From: G963676655 sp963676655
GTDB taxonomy: Bacteria; Verrucomicrobiota; Lentisphaeria; Victivallales; Victivallaceae
NCBI GenBank assembly: GCA_963676655.2
Contig: CAXXKX010000004.1
Coordinates: forward strand, 806,001 to 870,000
DNA: 64,000 nucleotides
Direction: 5' to 3'
Part shown: positions 1 through 8,934 of the stretch, piece after piece
Numbering within the stretch: position 1 is the first letter of the stretch
Layout of the letters: every line of letters begins with the position of its first letter
Position numbers and translations under genes: made by a program
The notes under the pieces: generated by a model
What the model was told of the DNA's origin: nothing
What the model saw: the letters and a program-made list of their open reading frames with translations, nothing else
The model's database searches: none

Positions 1-565
1 TCCGGTGTTCCGGTAGAATGCCGGGAATTGATGGCGCGACGTTATCATAGATTATGCCCAGCAGGTCAAGCAGCAGGCTTTTCTTTTTCAGCTCCCATTT
101 TATTCCCTGAAGCAAAAAAATTGAATAGAGCTCAAAAAATGTATTTTCATAATTTTTCCGATTGAGAAGACTTATTTTGCTGGTGAATTTATCCGGTAAA
201 GCTAATGGAGTATGATTTCGAGCTGAATCGGGATATGGATGGGGATGGAAGGAGTCTGTCTGTTCAATCAGGTCAAAATGGATATTGAGCATGTAAGGTT
301 GCGGCTCGGGCTCAAAGGTAAAGCAATAGCCGTGTCCGGGACGAACGATGAATACCGTTCCCGGCTCGATCCGATAGGTGTTGCCGTCGATTTTATATTC
401 GCCAATCCCTTGAAAGAAGTAGTGCAGGGCGTGGTCGTTTATGGAGCTGCTTTTGATTTCACGAGTGCCGTATCGACCGACCTCCGGATAATCGTGCACC
501 AGTCGCACATAAGGTGACCATTGCAACATGTCACGTTTCAATCTGGTTGTTCTCAGTTCTGCCAT
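1..565 (-). CDS. AraC-family regulator, N-terminal sensor part (truncated by window edge)
   Basis: The frame opens at ATG 565-563, preceded by AAGGA, and stays open for 188 codons to base 1, so the C-terminal DNA-binding half lies outside the window. The visible part starts MAELRTTRLKRD and contains a cupin-like stretch (ALHYFFQGIGEYKIDGN, then a G-T-V-F-I-V-R-P-G-H turn), the usual effector-binding beta-barrel of AraC regulators that control sugar use. It is transcribed away from argD. The family call rests on this sensor domain alone because the helix-turn-helix cannot be seen. The target is unknown and probably lies to the left. Confidence 0.72.
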   Translation of the reverse strand, partial: MAELRTTRLKRDMLQWSPYVRLVHDYPEVGRYGTREIKSSSINDHALHYFFQGIGEYKIDGNTYRIEPGTVFIVRPGHGYCFTFEPEPQPYMLNIHFDLIEQTDSFHPHPYPDSARNHTPLALPDKFTSKISLLNRKNYENTFFELYSIFLLQGIKWELKKKSLLLDLLGIIYDNVAPSIPGILPEHR

Positions 566-670
566 ATCGATCCTTTATCTGTTCTTCTATGATTATACAA
601 TTATACTGCATTACAATCAACCCTTTTGATTCAGGAAGTTTCATTTTTTAATGTATTTTTTAAATGTGTA

Positions 671-720
671 TTATCAGACAGTTTGATTGATGTTTATGTG
701 TAAAGTTTTGATAGTAAATG
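671..720 (+). repeat. Dispersed intergenic repeat, copy 1
   Basis: Core AGACAGTTTGATTG followed about 20 bases later by GATAGTAAATG. It aligns over about 50 bases with the copy at 17591-17641, including the distal TAGTAAATG. See the other copies at 16011, 17591, 25216, 44233 and 44271. Confidence 0.6.
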
Positions 721-785
721 TTTTAGTTTGCTTTCTTGAGGGGTATGTATTCGGTTCTATAATATTAACGAAGTTTTTCATTGCC

Positions 786-812
786 TGGGACTATTGGGAC
801 TGATGGGACACA
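786..812 (+). repeat. Three 9-bp units TGGGACTNN
   Basis: Units TGGGACTAT, TGGGACTGA and TGGGACACA follow one another directly. The array is short and degenerate, and no function is apparent. Confidence 0.5.
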
Positions 813-959
813 TGAAATTATCCTCTAATTCCAACCGTCCCAAATCTTTTAACCGTCCCGTTTTTCGAGTAATAATGTTTTGAAGGAGCCATCTAGCTCC
901 GTATTCTAAAAGAAACAGTGAATTATTGAACTTTTTTATAACAAAAACGATTTGCCGAT

Positions 960-987
960 TTGACAAGGCAAAAAAAGTAAGTAAATT
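960..987 (+). promoter_or_regulatory. Putative sigma70 promoter of argD
   Basis: Minus-35 box TTGACA (960-965), 16-base spacer, minus-10 box TAAATT (982-987). It lies about 80 bases before the argD start and is the only good match in the gap. Confidence 0.5.
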
Positions 988-997
988 AAATCTTTTC

Positions 998-1018
998 CTC
1001 TCGGAATTATTTCGAGAG
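998..1018 (+). promoter_or_regulatory. Inverted repeat just after the argD promoter (candidate operator)
   Basis: CTCTCG-N9-CGAGAG with an AT-rich centre (GAATTATTT), starting about 10 bases after the putative minus-10 box, so it would overlap the transcription start. The centre loosely recalls the AT-rich ARG box bound by ArgR. That reading is inference. A leader hairpin is the alternative. Confidence 0.4.
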
Positions 1019-1064
1019 ACGGTAATGAAAATTGTTTATTAGAAAAAATTTAGGAAATGTGATC

Positions 1065-2252
1065 ATGAGTGACAGTCATTATGAAAAAACGACGGAGCTT
1101 TACGGTAAATATGTGATGCCGACTTATGCTCCGAAGTTGCTGTTGACATCCGGCAAGGGTGCAATGGTTTGTGACAGCGCCGGCAATCAATACCTGGACT
1201 TCGGTGCCGGTATCAGCGTTTGTAACCTGGGGCATTGTCACCCCAGGGTGACCGCTGCGATTTGCGAACAGGCCGGTCGCCTCGTGCATGTTTCCAATCT
1301 GTATATGAACGAGCATCAGCCGCGTCTTGCGCAGAAACTGATGGATCAGGGTTTTGACGGAGTCGCGTTTTTCAGTAACAGCGGCGCGGAAGCTAACGAA
1401 GGCATGATCAAGTTTGCCCGGAAATGGGGTTCTGATAAGGGCCGGAGCGAGATTGTCGTGATGGAAGAATCTTTCCACGGCCGGACCCTGGCCACCCTGG
1501 CCGCGACCGGACGCGCGAAATACCGTAAAGGTTTCGGCCCGGATATGCCCGGATTCAAGCATGTGCCGTACAATGATATTGAAGCGCTGAAAGCCGCTAT
1601 CGGAGAAAATACCGCGGCGGTCATGCTGGAACCAGTTCAGGGTGAAGGCGGCGTTTTGCCGGCCGATGCCGACTATCTTAAAGCGGTTCGGGCTCTCTGC
1701 GATGAAGCCGGAATCCTGCTGCTGTTTGATGAAGTCCAGTGTGGAATGGGCCGGACCGGGACGTTTTACGCCTGGCAGGGTTATGGTGATCAACCTGATG
1801 CTTTGTCACTGGCCAAAGCGCTTGGCAACGGTTATCCTATTGGTGCGTTTCTGGTTAAGAAGGAACTTGCTGATACTTTGACCGTGGGCACCCATGCCAG
1901 TACTTTTGGCGGTACGCCGCTGGCTTGTGCCGCCGCTTGTGCGGTTATTGACGCGTTTATCGAAGAAAATATTCTGGAAAACTGCAAAGCCATGTCGGAA
2001 TATCTTTTCAAGAAACTGGCGGAACTGAAAGACAAATATCCCTGTATTCAGGCAGTGCGTGGTCGCGGATTGATGGTTGGTGTCGTAATGGATCGTGAAG
2101 CCGCTCCGCTGGTTCCGGCTATGCTTGCCCAGGGAGTGATTGCCCTGACCGCGGGCGAGAATGTTTTGAGACTGCTGCCGCCGTTGAATGTTACGGCTGA
2201 ACAAATCGATACCGCGGTTGCGGCTATCGATGCGGCACTGCAGGCAATTTGA
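1065..2252 (+). CDS. argD: Acetylornithine aminotransferase (class III, PLP-dependent)
   Basis: Converts N-acetylglutamate semialdehyde to N2-acetylornithine in cytoplasmic arginine synthesis. It is 395 residues, normal for ArgD. Visible family motifs are NSGAEANEGMIKFAR near residue 107 (phosphate site), LLFDEVQCGMGRTG (Asp contacting the PLP ring nitrogen) and LAKALGNGYPIGAF with the Schiff-base Lys at about 251. ATG 1065 is chosen because AGGAA sits 8 bases upstream; an in-frame TTG at 1032 has no ribosome site. argF follows 15 bases after the stop, so the two are probably co-transcribed from the promoter at 960. Related aminotransferases such as ornithine or GABA transaminase are possible, but the argF neighbour settles the call. 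Confidence 0.93.
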   Translation: MSDSHYEKTTELYGKYVMPTYAPKLLLTSGKGAMVCDSAGNQYLDFGAGISVCNLGHCHPRVTAAICEQAGRLVHVSNLYMNEHQPRLAQKLMDQGFDGVAFFSNSGAEANEGMIKFARKWGSDKGRSEIVVMEESFHGRTLATLAATGRAKYRKGFGPDMPGFKHVPYNDIEALKAAIGENTAAVMLEPVQGEGGVLPADADYLKAVRALCDEAGILLLFDEVQCGMGRTGTFYAWQGYGDQPDALSLAKALGNGYPIGAFLVKKELADTLTVGTHASTFGGTPLACAAACAVIDAFIEENILENCKAMSEYLFKKLAELKDKYPCIQAVRGRGLMVGVVMDREAAPLVPAMLAQGVIALTAGENVLRLLPPLNVTAEQIDTAVAAIDAALQAI

Positions 2253-2267
2253 TTATTGGAGATTATA

Positions 2268-3173
2268 ATGAAGAAAGATTTGTTGTCAATAGAAGATTTG
2301 ACCTATGATGATATGCTGCGGATATTTGAGCTGACTGCTCAGCTCAAAGCCAACCGCGGCATTGATTCCAGCCGGCCGCTGGCCGGTAAAACGATCGGAA
2401 TGGTCTTCGCCAAATCTTCGACCCGGACCCGGGTTTCTTTCGAGGTCGGGATCAATGAACTTGGCGGATTTCCGCTTTATATGGACCAGGGAAAAATGCA
2501 GGTTGGTCGCGGTGAAACTGTCGCTGATACCGCAAAAGTCCTGAGTCGTTATCTGCACGGTCTGGTGATTCGGACCTATTCACATCAGGATGTGGAAGAG
2601 TTGGCTGCTAATGCCGACTTTCCGGTTATCAATGCCTTGACCGATGATTATCATCCGTGCCAGGTGCTGGCCGACTTGTTTACCATTCAGGAACATTACG
2701 GCAGTCTGGAAGGTGTAAAACTGGTTTTCGTCGGGGATGGATCGTGTAACATGGGCAGTTCGCTGATACTTGGAGCCAAATTGGCCGGATTGAATATGGT
2801 TGTTGCCGCTCCGGAAGAATTTCGTCCTCGTCAGGATCTGATGGACCTTGATTTTGGAACTGGAACGGTTTCCTGGGAGATTGACCCGGGAAAAGCGGCA
2901 GCCGGAGCTGATTTTATCTACACTGACGTTTGGGTCAGCATGGGCTGTGAAGAGGAAAAAGCCCGTCGCCTTGAAGTATTAAAACCATATCAGGTTAACT
3001 CCGAGCTTGTTGCGCAAGCGGGAGAAAAGGTGAAAATTCTGCATTGCCTGCCCGCGCATCGTGGTGAGGAAATTACCGATGCGGTAATGGATTCTCCTAT
3101 GTCAATCGTTTTTGACGAGGCGGAAAACCGGCTGCATGTCCAGAAGGCTGTAATGTCTTTACTGATCAAGTAA
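2268..3173 (+). CDS. argF: Ornithine carbamoyltransferase
   Basis: Joins carbamoyl phosphate to ornithine to give citrulline, the step after acetylornithine processing. The carbamoyl-phosphate loop SSTRTR is at residues 50-55, HPCQ comes after DDY near residue 127, and the ornithine-loop Cys lies in HCLPAHRGEEI at 259-260. The length of 301 residues is normal. ATG 2268 has TTGGAG 8-9 bases before it. It follows argD closely and precedes mntP by 7 bases. The gene could be named argF or otc; the sequence does not distinguish anabolic from catabolic use, but the argD partner argues for biosynthesis. Confidence 0.94.
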   Translation: MKKDLLSIEDLTYDDMLRIFELTAQLKANRGIDSSRPLAGKTIGMVFAKSSTRTRVSFEVGINELGGFPLYMDQGKMQVGRGETVADTAKVLSRYLHGLVIRTYSHQDVEELAANADFPVINALTDDYHPCQVLADLFTIQEHYGSLEGVKLVFVGDGSCNMGSSLILGAKLAGLNMVVAAPEEFRPRQDLMDLDFGTGTVSWEIDPGKAAAGADFIYTDVWVSMGCEEEKARRLEVLKPYQVNSELVAQAGEKVKILHCLPAHRGEEITDAVMDSPMSIVFDEAENRLHVQKAVMSLLIK

Positions 3174-3180
3174 GTGCCTT

Positions 3181-3759
3181 ATGATGACACTGCTTGAAAT
3201 TATTTTGACTGCCTTCAGTTTGGCCATGGATGCCTTTGCGGTTGCGGTTGCGGCCGGAATTGCCGTGAAAAAGCCGGGATTTGCTAAATCCTTACTGCCT
3301 CCGGCGTTTTTCGGCGTTTTTCAGGCCGTTATGCCGATTCTTGGATGGTTTGCCGGGGGATTGTTCCGGAATATTGTTGCTACTGCTGCGCCCTGGATTG
3401 CTTTTTCCCTTTTGGCGCTCATCGGCGGTAAAATGATACATGAAGCCTATGGCGTCGGAAAAGATGAGGAAGCCTCTCATGCGTTTCAAAGTCTTTGGGC
3501 TCTTACCGTTCTGGCTGTCGCCACAAGTATTGACGCTTTTGCGGTGGGGGTTTCATTTTCAATGATCGAGGCTCCAATGGTGCTGGCAATCACGCTTATC
3601 GGGGTTATTACCTTTTTTGTCAGTTGGGCCGGTATTTGGATTGGATCAGTTTTTGGGCATTTTTTCGAGAAAAAATTTGAAATTGCCGGTGGTCTCATCT
3701 TAATTCTTCTCGGTATCAAAATTGTGGTTGAAGATTTTTTTGGTGTGCACATAATATAA
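3181..3759 (+). CDS. mntP: Manganese efflux pump MntP-type membrane protein
   Basis: 192 residues with about six hydrophobic helices arranged as an internal duplication. Each half carries an Asp in the first helix of the repeat (SLAMDAFAVAVAAG near residue 17, SIDAFAVGVSFS near residue 118), the signature of the MntP/YebN family, which exports Mn2+ across the inner membrane. It starts 7 bases after argF, probably at the first of two adjacent ATGs, and has only a weak ribosome site, so it may be coupled to argF. Many mntP genes are controlled by a yybP-ykoY riboswitch. None is visible here, which fits transcription from the arg promoter. Confidence 0.88.
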   Translation: MMTLLEIILTAFSLAMDAFAVAVAAGIAVKKPGFAKSLLPPAFFGVFQAVMPILGWFAGGLFRNIVATAAPWIAFSLLALIGGKMIHEAYGVGKDEEASHAFQSLWALTVLAVATSIDAFAVGVSFSMIEAPMVLAITLIGVITFFVSWAGIWIGSVFGHFFEKKFEIAGGLILILLGIKIVVEDFFGVHII

Positions 3760-3780
3760 AAGACAACAGGCGGCATAGCT

Positions 3781-5127
3781 ATGAATGGATGTATCAATAC
3801 TTCTGTTTTTGATTTGTTTAAAATCGGGCCCGGCCCATCCAGTTCGCATACAATAGGCCCGATGAAGGCTGCTAAAGACTTTTTACAGCGGGGGCAGGAA
3901 CTTTGCCCGGTTGCTGAGCGACTCGAAATACATCTTTACGGCTCGCTTTCCTATACTGGCAAGGGCCACGGTTCCGACCGGGCCATTGCCGCCGGGTTGT
4001 GCGGCAACGACCCGGAGACTTGTGATGATTTGGCGATGGAATTACTTGATGCGCCGGAATCGTGCGTAGCAGACTTCAAGACCTGCAAAATTAACTTCGG
4101 CAGCGAAGATTTTTATTTTCATAACGAAGACCATAATTTCCCGTTTCAAAATACTATGGTGTTAAAACTGTTCAACGGTGATACGGTCATTCTCGAAAAG
4201 ATTTATTACTCAGTCGGCGGCGGTTTTATCAAATGCGAGGGGGATCCGGAGGTTGAGCCGCCGACTCCGCCGCATCAGTTCAGGAACATGGCAGAACTGA
4301 TTGAATTGACCCGGTCGCTTGAATCTTCAATTCCGGAAATAATTTTAGCGAATGAACAAGTTCTATCCGACTGCGGAATTGGCGAAATAGAACATCGACT
4401 TGACCTCATTATCGCGACGATGGAAGATGCGGTATATCGCGGATTGCGTACTGAAGGAGTATTGCCCGGTCCGATCGGACTTAGTCGCAAGGCCCCGTTT
4501 TTTTCGCGCCGGATAAATGAAATGCATCATGTTTTGGACCGCTCACTGATCGAGCTGAATGCTTTTTCTCTGGCTGCGTCCGAGGAGAATGCGGCCGGAC
4601 ATAAAGTTGTTACGGCCCCGACTTCCGGGTCAGCCGGAATAATTCCCGGAATAATTTATTTGCTTAACCGGCAGCAGCATTTCTCTCGCGCTAAATTGCA
4701 TCAGGGGTTGCTTGCCGCGGCGGCTATTGGCAATATCGCCCGTTTTAATGCGAGCATTTCCGGTGCTGAGGTCGGCTGTCAGGGGGAAATCGGTGTAGCA
4801 TCGGCCATGGCGGCCGGCTTGCTGGCTTGTGCCAACGGTTTTCCGGTTGAAATCATTGCCAACGCGGCGGAAATTGCCTTGGAACATCATCTCGGTTTGA
4901 CTTGTGATCCGGTTGGCGGTTATGTCCAAATTCCCTGTATTGAACGAAATGCGGTTGGCGCTGTTACGGCTTACAACGCTTATTTGCTTGCCTCGGCAGG
5001 AGATCCGAATCAACAGAAAGTTACGTTTGACGAGGTAGTGCAGGCAATGCTGGAAACCGGATGCGCGATGTCGGCCGATTATAAAGAAACCGCCCGGGGC
5101 GGTTTAGCCGTCTGTGCCCGCTGCTGA
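3781..5127 (+). CDS. sdaA: L-serine ammonia-lyase, iron-sulfur type, single chain
   Basis: Deaminates L-serine to pyruvate with a 4Fe-4S cluster. At 448 residues it carries the fused beta and alpha domains: FKIGPGPSSSHTIGPM (residues 13-28) opens the N-terminal domain, and APTSGSAGIIPG, GAEVGCQGEIGVASAMAAG, LGLTCDPVGGYVQIPC and the C-terminal YKETARGGLAV mark the catalytic domain. The Cys residues in the QGEIG and DPVGG motifs, plus one near the C-terminus (TGCAMS), are candidate cluster ligands. AGGCGG lies upstream of ATG 3781. Its 3' end overlaps the opposite-strand gene ending at 5104 by 24 bases, leaving no room for a separate terminator. Confidence 0.93.
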   Translation: MNGCINTSVFDLFKIGPGPSSSHTIGPMKAAKDFLQRGQELCPVAERLEIHLYGSLSYTGKGHGSDRAIAAGLCGNDPETCDDLAMELLDAPESCVADFKTCKINFGSEDFYFHNEDHNFPFQNTMVLKLFNGDTVILEKIYYSVGGGFIKCEGDPEVEPPTPPHQFRNMAELIELTRSLESSIPEIILANEQVLSDCGIGEIEHRLDLIIATMEDAVYRGLRTEGVLPGPIGLSRKAPFFSRRINEMHHVLDRSLIELNAFSLAASEENAAGHKVVTAPTSGSAGIIPGIIYLLNRQQHFSRAKLHQGLLAAAAIGNIARFNASISGAEVGCQGEIGVASAMAAGLLACANGFPVEIIANAAEIALEHHLGLTCDPVGGYVQIPCIERNAVGAVTAYNAYLLASAGDPNQQKVTFDEVVQAMLETGCAMSADYKETARGGLAVCARC

Positions 5128-6168
5128 TGGAGCTTCTTCCTCTTCTGCAGAATCGCCTGAGTCTGATTTTTTCTTGCTGAAAAGGTGAGTGGTTTTATAC
5201 AAGAAAGAACTTTGCTTTTTCTCTTTTGCAGCTCTAAGTTCGTCGGCTTTTTCCAGATATTGCTGCCGTAGTTTGCCAAGTATTTCCTGCGCCTCATCGT
5301 GTTCATGGCGACGGCTTATGTTTTTTGATTTTTCCTTGTATTCTTCCTGCAACTCTTCCGGCAGCTCAATAATGAATGCGGTTTCGTCGTGGCCTTCACG
5401 CTGGTTGCGGTCCATAATATCCTGGTATTTGTCCATTAAAGCGTTCAGCTTTTGATTATACTGGGCAACCTCTTTACCCATGAATATTTTTTTCCGGTCC
5501 CGCTCGTAAGACTCGACCAGTTTACTGTCAATCACCTCATAAAGAGCTGCTTCTTTGTCCATTATTGGTTTTATTTGAAGATATTGATCGTTCAGTTTTG
5601 GCGGAAGTGCATCAAAATTCAGCAAGGTTACCAGGTCGGGGATGGTCGGGGCGTTGAGGTCAACGTTTTCCTTGCTGCCTTCTTCGATTGAAATGATGCC
5701 TTTTTCCTTTAAATCGTTCATTATACGGTGAATACTGTCTTCAATCCGTTTGACGTCACTTTTGCTTTTGGGATTGAGGTGTTCATAACCTCGTTTATAT
5801 TTCATCAAGTCAATAGAGGTGCTTTTGATCGGGTTCTGGCGATAGAAAATAAAAGTACCGAAGATCATTTCCAGAATAAGGGCGTCTTCATCTTCCAAGT
5901 CAAGCCGTTCGTGCCCGGATTCCTCCACTTTCGGCTTCGGAAGGAACCCTTTGCCAAGGTCAGTCAGAACATAAATTCCTTCAGCGCCTCCCTCCTGGAT
6001 CATTGAATTTTCAAACATGGTGTTTAAAGCCCATTCAATATCCTGTTGGGAAATTCCCTCGACCTTGATGTCATAAACACCGCCGTCTAAATGAGAATGA
6101 GTTTGGATGTACGGGAAAATAGCTTTATTCGCGATTTCCCAGAATCTTTCTTCGGTGTATTCTGCCAT
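5104..6168 (-). CDS. Unrecognised cytoplasmic protein, wing-helix-like N-terminus, charged coiled-coil C-terminus
   Basis: 354 residues without signal peptide or membrane helix. I do not recognise the family. Residues 1-80 (MAEYTEERFWEIANKAIFPYIQ, then an IEWALN helix and an EGIYVLTDLGKGFL hairpin) look like a winged-helix fold. The middle is helical, and residues 250-330 are Lys/Glu-rich with heptad character, ending in an acidic Ser/Glu/Ala tail. ATG 6168 is chosen because GGAG stands 6 bases before it; an earlier in-frame ATG at 6249 overlaps the neighbouring promoter region. It is divergent from tcdA and overlaps sdaA tail to tail by 24 bases. DNA binding is only a guess. Confidence 0.75.
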   Translation of the reverse strand: MAEYTEERFWEIANKAIFPYIQTHSHLDGGVYDIKVEGISQQDIEWALNTMFENSMIQEGGAEGIYVLTDLGKGFLPKPKVEESGHERLDLEDEDALILEMIFGTFIFYRQNPIKSTSIDLMKYKRGYEHLNPKSKSDVKRIEDSIHRIMNDLKEKGIISIEEGSKENVDLNAPTIPDLVTLLNFDALPPKLNDQYLQIKPIMDKEAALYEVIDSKLVESYERDRKKIFMGKEVAQYNQKLNALMDKYQDIMDRNQREGHDETAFIIELPEELQEEYKEKSKNISRRHEHDEAQEILGKLRQQYLEKADELRAAKEKKQSSFLYKTTHLFSKKKSDSGDSAEEEEAPSAAGTDG

Positions 6169-6342
6169 AACAACTCCTGTGAGGTAGGTTATTGCAAGAT
6201 CATGCTCATAAATGTTTAATAAAACCCTTACAATATTACAATAATGCAAATATCGAGTCTGTCAAGTGGCGTTTTTATATTTGCTCTTGAAAGAGTTAAG
6301 GAATATGCTATATTCGACAAAAAAGTTAAGGATTTTATAATA

Positions 6343-7095
6343 ATGATTCCCGTTGTTGATGATTTTAATCCCCGCAGACTATGCCGTACCGCATTGCTGC
6401 TGGGAGCTGACAGATTGAAAATTTTACAGGAATCTCACGTCTTGGTAGTAGGCCTCGGCGGAGTAGGGGCTTATGCCGCTGAAACAATATGCCGGGCCGG
6501 AGTTGGCGAGATGACCATTGTTGATGGCGATTGTGTTGAGGAATCCAATCTCAACCGGCAGCTTCCGGCTCTCGGATCGACGATCGGCAAACCCAAGTGT
6601 GAAGTCATCGCTTCCAGGCTGCGTGATATCAGTCCCGACGTGATACTCCATCCGATGCATAAATTTATTCGAGACGAGGAAACCGATAAACTTCTGGCGC
6701 AGGATTTTGACTATGTGGTTGACGCGATCGATACGCTTTCACCTAAACTGAACCTGATAATCAAGGCTTACAACCGGAATTTGCCGCTGGTCAGTTCGAT
6801 GGGGGCCGGGGGGAAAATGGATCCCGGAATGGTTAAGGTTGCGGATATTTCCAAAACCTACAATTGCCGTTTGGCCAAAGCCTTGCGAAAACTCCTTCAC
6901 CGGCGTGGTATTCGCAAGGGCTTTGAGGTGGTTTTTTCGCCTGAAGATGTTCCAGCGGATGCGGTAATCGCCTATGAGGACGCTGACTCCGGAATGAGTT
7001 CTTCCGTTGTTGGCACGATCTCATATATGCCTGCTGTTTTCGGCTGCTTTTGTGCATCGGCTGTTATTCGCGGCTTATTGAAAGGAAAAGCCTGA
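6343..7095 (+). CDS. tcdA: tRNA threonylcarbamoyladenosine dehydratase (ThiF/E1-like)
   Basis: ATP-dependent enzyme that cyclises t6A37 of tRNA to ct6A. The 250-residue protein has the E1-like nucleotide loop VVGLGGVGAYAAE near residue 30, the DGD-ESNLNRQ strand-loop, an adenylation region around DAIDTL, and the family-typical KGFEVVFSPEDVP segment followed by SSVVGTISYMPAVFG. ThiF, the other candidate, is encoded separately at 44339 next to thiS, which supports TcdA here. ATG 6343 has AGGA about 10 bases upstream; earlier in-frame starts read through AT-rich intergenic DNA. Confidence 0.85.
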   Translation: MIPVVDDFNPRRLCRTALLLGADRLKILQESHVLVVGLGGVGAYAAETICRAGVGEMTIVDGDCVEESNLNRQLPALGSTIGKPKCEVIASRLRDISPDVILHPMHKFIRDEETDKLLAQDFDYVVDAIDTLSPKLNLIIKAYNRNLPLVSSMGAGGKMDPGMVKVADISKTYNCRLAKALRKLLHRRGIRKGFEVVFSPEDVPADAVIAYEDADSGMSSSVVGTISYMPAVFGCFCASAVIRGLLKGKA

Positions 7096-7152
7096 TTAAC
7101 CGGAAAGTAGAAATTTAGTCAGATATGTTTGTATTAAGAATAAGGATAGTTG

Positions 7153-8934
7153 ATGGTCAAAGAGATTATTAAATCGGATAAAGATTCTGCGGTGGATGTT
7201 TTGCCGTTAATTTCATGGAAACGAAAAGGCTTGGAGATTGCGGCCCTGCTGTTGTCAGGGGCTTTTATGACGCTTAGTTTGCCTGGATATAACTGGGGAC
7301 TGATCGCCTGGGTGGCGCTGGTTCCGTTATTTATGATAATTCCGGGCAAATCGATGTTTGCTGCTTGGCGCGGCGGGTTTTATTGGGGGCTGGGCTGGGC
7401 TTTCCCGTCATTTTTCTGGCTGCGTGAAATAGATCCGGTCATACCTTATTTGATGGCGCCGGTTCTGGCCGTCTTTATCGCATGCTGGTCGATGCTGATT
7501 CCGGTTGTCTGGCGTTATCTGCTGCTGCCGGCTGATGTTAGAAGGCGTGGTTACGTTGCAATACGAGCATATGAGTGGAAAAGTCCGTGGCGCGAAATTT
7601 TTACCGCACTGGTTGTTTCCGCCTTATGGTGCATTGTTGTGGAATGGAGTCGCAGTATGATGCTGCCGTGGAATTATCTCTCAACCAGTCAGTGGCAAAA
7701 TCTGCCGTTGATCCAGATATGTGAATATACCGGAACCTACGGAGTTTCTTTCCTGATTGTTTTGTTTAACATTACTTTTGCTATGACTATTGAATGTTTT
7801 CATCGCGGGGCTATATCATTCAAAAGGCCGCGTCGGGCTCCGCTTTTGCCGACTCTCGGCGTTTTGATAATTGTAATGCTGATCGGCTACATGTCGGTGG
7901 TAGCCAGGATGCGGCAGAAGATTCCGACGAAGACTCTGAAATCCGGGATTGTACAAGGCGATATTTCTCAAAGAAGGAATGCGAATTTTGAATTGGCGAA
8001 AGAGGCATTGGATATTTATATTTCACTTTCAAAACAACTGGTGCTGCAACGCCCTGATGTGGTGATCTGGCCTGAGTGTGCGGTCCCGGTTCCGTTTCGG
8101 TCAGGCGGATTGTTCGGCTCTATTTTTCGCCGGGATTTACTTCAGATCATTGCAGAATCAAGAATTCCGTTTCTGATCGGAAGCATTGATTATACCGCTG
8201 AGAAACTGCCGGGAACCGATGAGTACGGGGTCATGAATTCCGCGATGATGATAACTCCTGCAGCTGGGCTGACCGACAAGTTTGATAAAATTCACCGAGT
8301 GCCGTTTGGTGAATATGTCCCATTTCGCTCATATCTGCCGGAATGGGTGGTCAAACGGATTGACATGAATCGTGACCTGACTCCTGGAACGGATTTTAGT
8401 CCTATTGAATTGAAGCCGGGATTCCGGGCAGGAATCAGCGTTTGCTTTGAAGATGTATTCCCATATATTTCGCGTCGTGAAGCTCAGCTTGGAGCCAATA
8501 TGCTACTAGTCATAACCAATGACGCCTGGTATCCTACCAGTGACGAGCCGGAACAGCATTTAGCGAACAGTGTTTTTCGTTCTATTGAAACCCGCCTGCC
8601 GTTCCTGCGCAGCGGCAATAACAGCGCTTCATGTCTGGTTTCTCCGACTGGAGTCATTACCAAATGTTTGATTACCAAGCCCGGTCCGGACGGGAAGCCT
8701 ACTCCTGCCCCGGAAATTCGCGGTCGTGTATTCGGAGTGTTGGATGTGGATGTTCCGGTTAAACCTGTTCCCACTTTTTACACGACATACGGTGACATGT
8801 TTATTTTATTATGCTGGATATTGGTGGTGACAGGATTTTTCAAGGTCCTGTTTACTTGGATCAGCGACCGCGAGAGATTGAACAAATGTTTCGAGCCTGT
8901 TCCTGATTCAGAAGATAATAAATCTCCGTCTTAA
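7153..8934 (+). CDS. lnt: Apolipoprotein N-acyltransferase
   Basis: Inner-membrane enzyme that adds the third acyl chain to lipoproteins in diderm bacteria. It is 593 residues: about six membrane helices in the first 240 residues, a periplasmic nitrilase domain, and a last helix near 550-570. The catalytic triad is readable as Glu308 in WPECAVP, Lys379 in DKIHRVPFGEYVP and Cys431 in ISVCFEDVFP. ATG 7153 follows AAGGAT; the adjacent TTG at 7150 is less likely. It is a little longer than the usual 510-550 residues because of loops around residues 130-150 and the C-terminal tail. Confidence 0.93.
   Translation: MVKEIIKSDKDSAVDVLPLISWKRKGLEIAALLLSGAFMTLSLPGYNWGLIAWVALVPLFMIIPGKSMFAAWRGGFYWGLGWAFPSFFWLREIDPVIPYLMAPVLAVFIACWSMLIPVVWRYLLLPADVRRRGYVAIRAYEWKSPWREIFTALVVSALWCIVVEWSRSMMLPWNYLSTSQWQNLPLIQICEYTGTYGVSFLIVLFNITFAMTIECFHRGAISFKRPRRAPLLPTLGVLIIVMLIGYMSVVARMRQKIPTKTLKSGIVQGDISQRRNANFELAKEALDIYISLSKQLVLQRPDVVIWPECAVPVPFRSGGLFGSIFRRDLLQIIAESRIPFLIGSIDYTAEKLPGTDEYGVMNSAMMITPAAGLTDKFDKIHRVPFGEYVPFRSYLPEWVVKRIDMNRDLTPGTDFSPIELKPGFRAGISVCFEDVFPYISRREAQLGANMLLVITNDAWYPTSDEPEQHLANSVFRSIETRLPFLRSGNNSASCLVSPTGVITKCLITKPGPDGKPTPAPEIRGRVFGVLDVDVPVKPVPTFYTTYGDMFILLCWILVVTGFFKVLFTWISDRERLNKCFEPVPDSEDNKSPS

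Larger units (their letters stand above)
566..1064. other. Intergenic region between the AraC-type gene and argD
   Basis: About 500 bases without a convincing gene. It holds one copy of the dispersed intergenic repeat (671-720), a 9-bp near-tandem repeat with consensus TGGGACTNN (786-812), two direct copies of AACCGTCCC (about 826-834 and 850-858), and the putative argD promoter and inverted repeat (960-1018). A 62-codon leftward frame at 778-966 has no recognisable content and is not called. Confidence 0.6.

Noticed and set aside
239..517. 92-codon rightward frame at the left edge
   Set aside because: It is antisense to the truncated AraC-type gene (1-565), whose minus-strand frame encodes a recognisable cupin sensor; the rightward product resembles nothing.
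778..966. 62-codon leftward frame in the argD upstream gap
   Set aside because: No ribosome site or recognisable content, and it crosses a short tandem repeat and the argD promoter.
1050..1793. 247-codon leftward frame opposite argD
   Set aside because: Shadow of the conserved argD coding sequence; composition is Arg/His/Gln-rich, as usual for antisense frames here.
3173..3200. Search for a yybP-ykoY (manganese) riboswitch before mntP
   Set aside because: Only 7 bases separate argF and mntP, so there is no space for a riboswitch.
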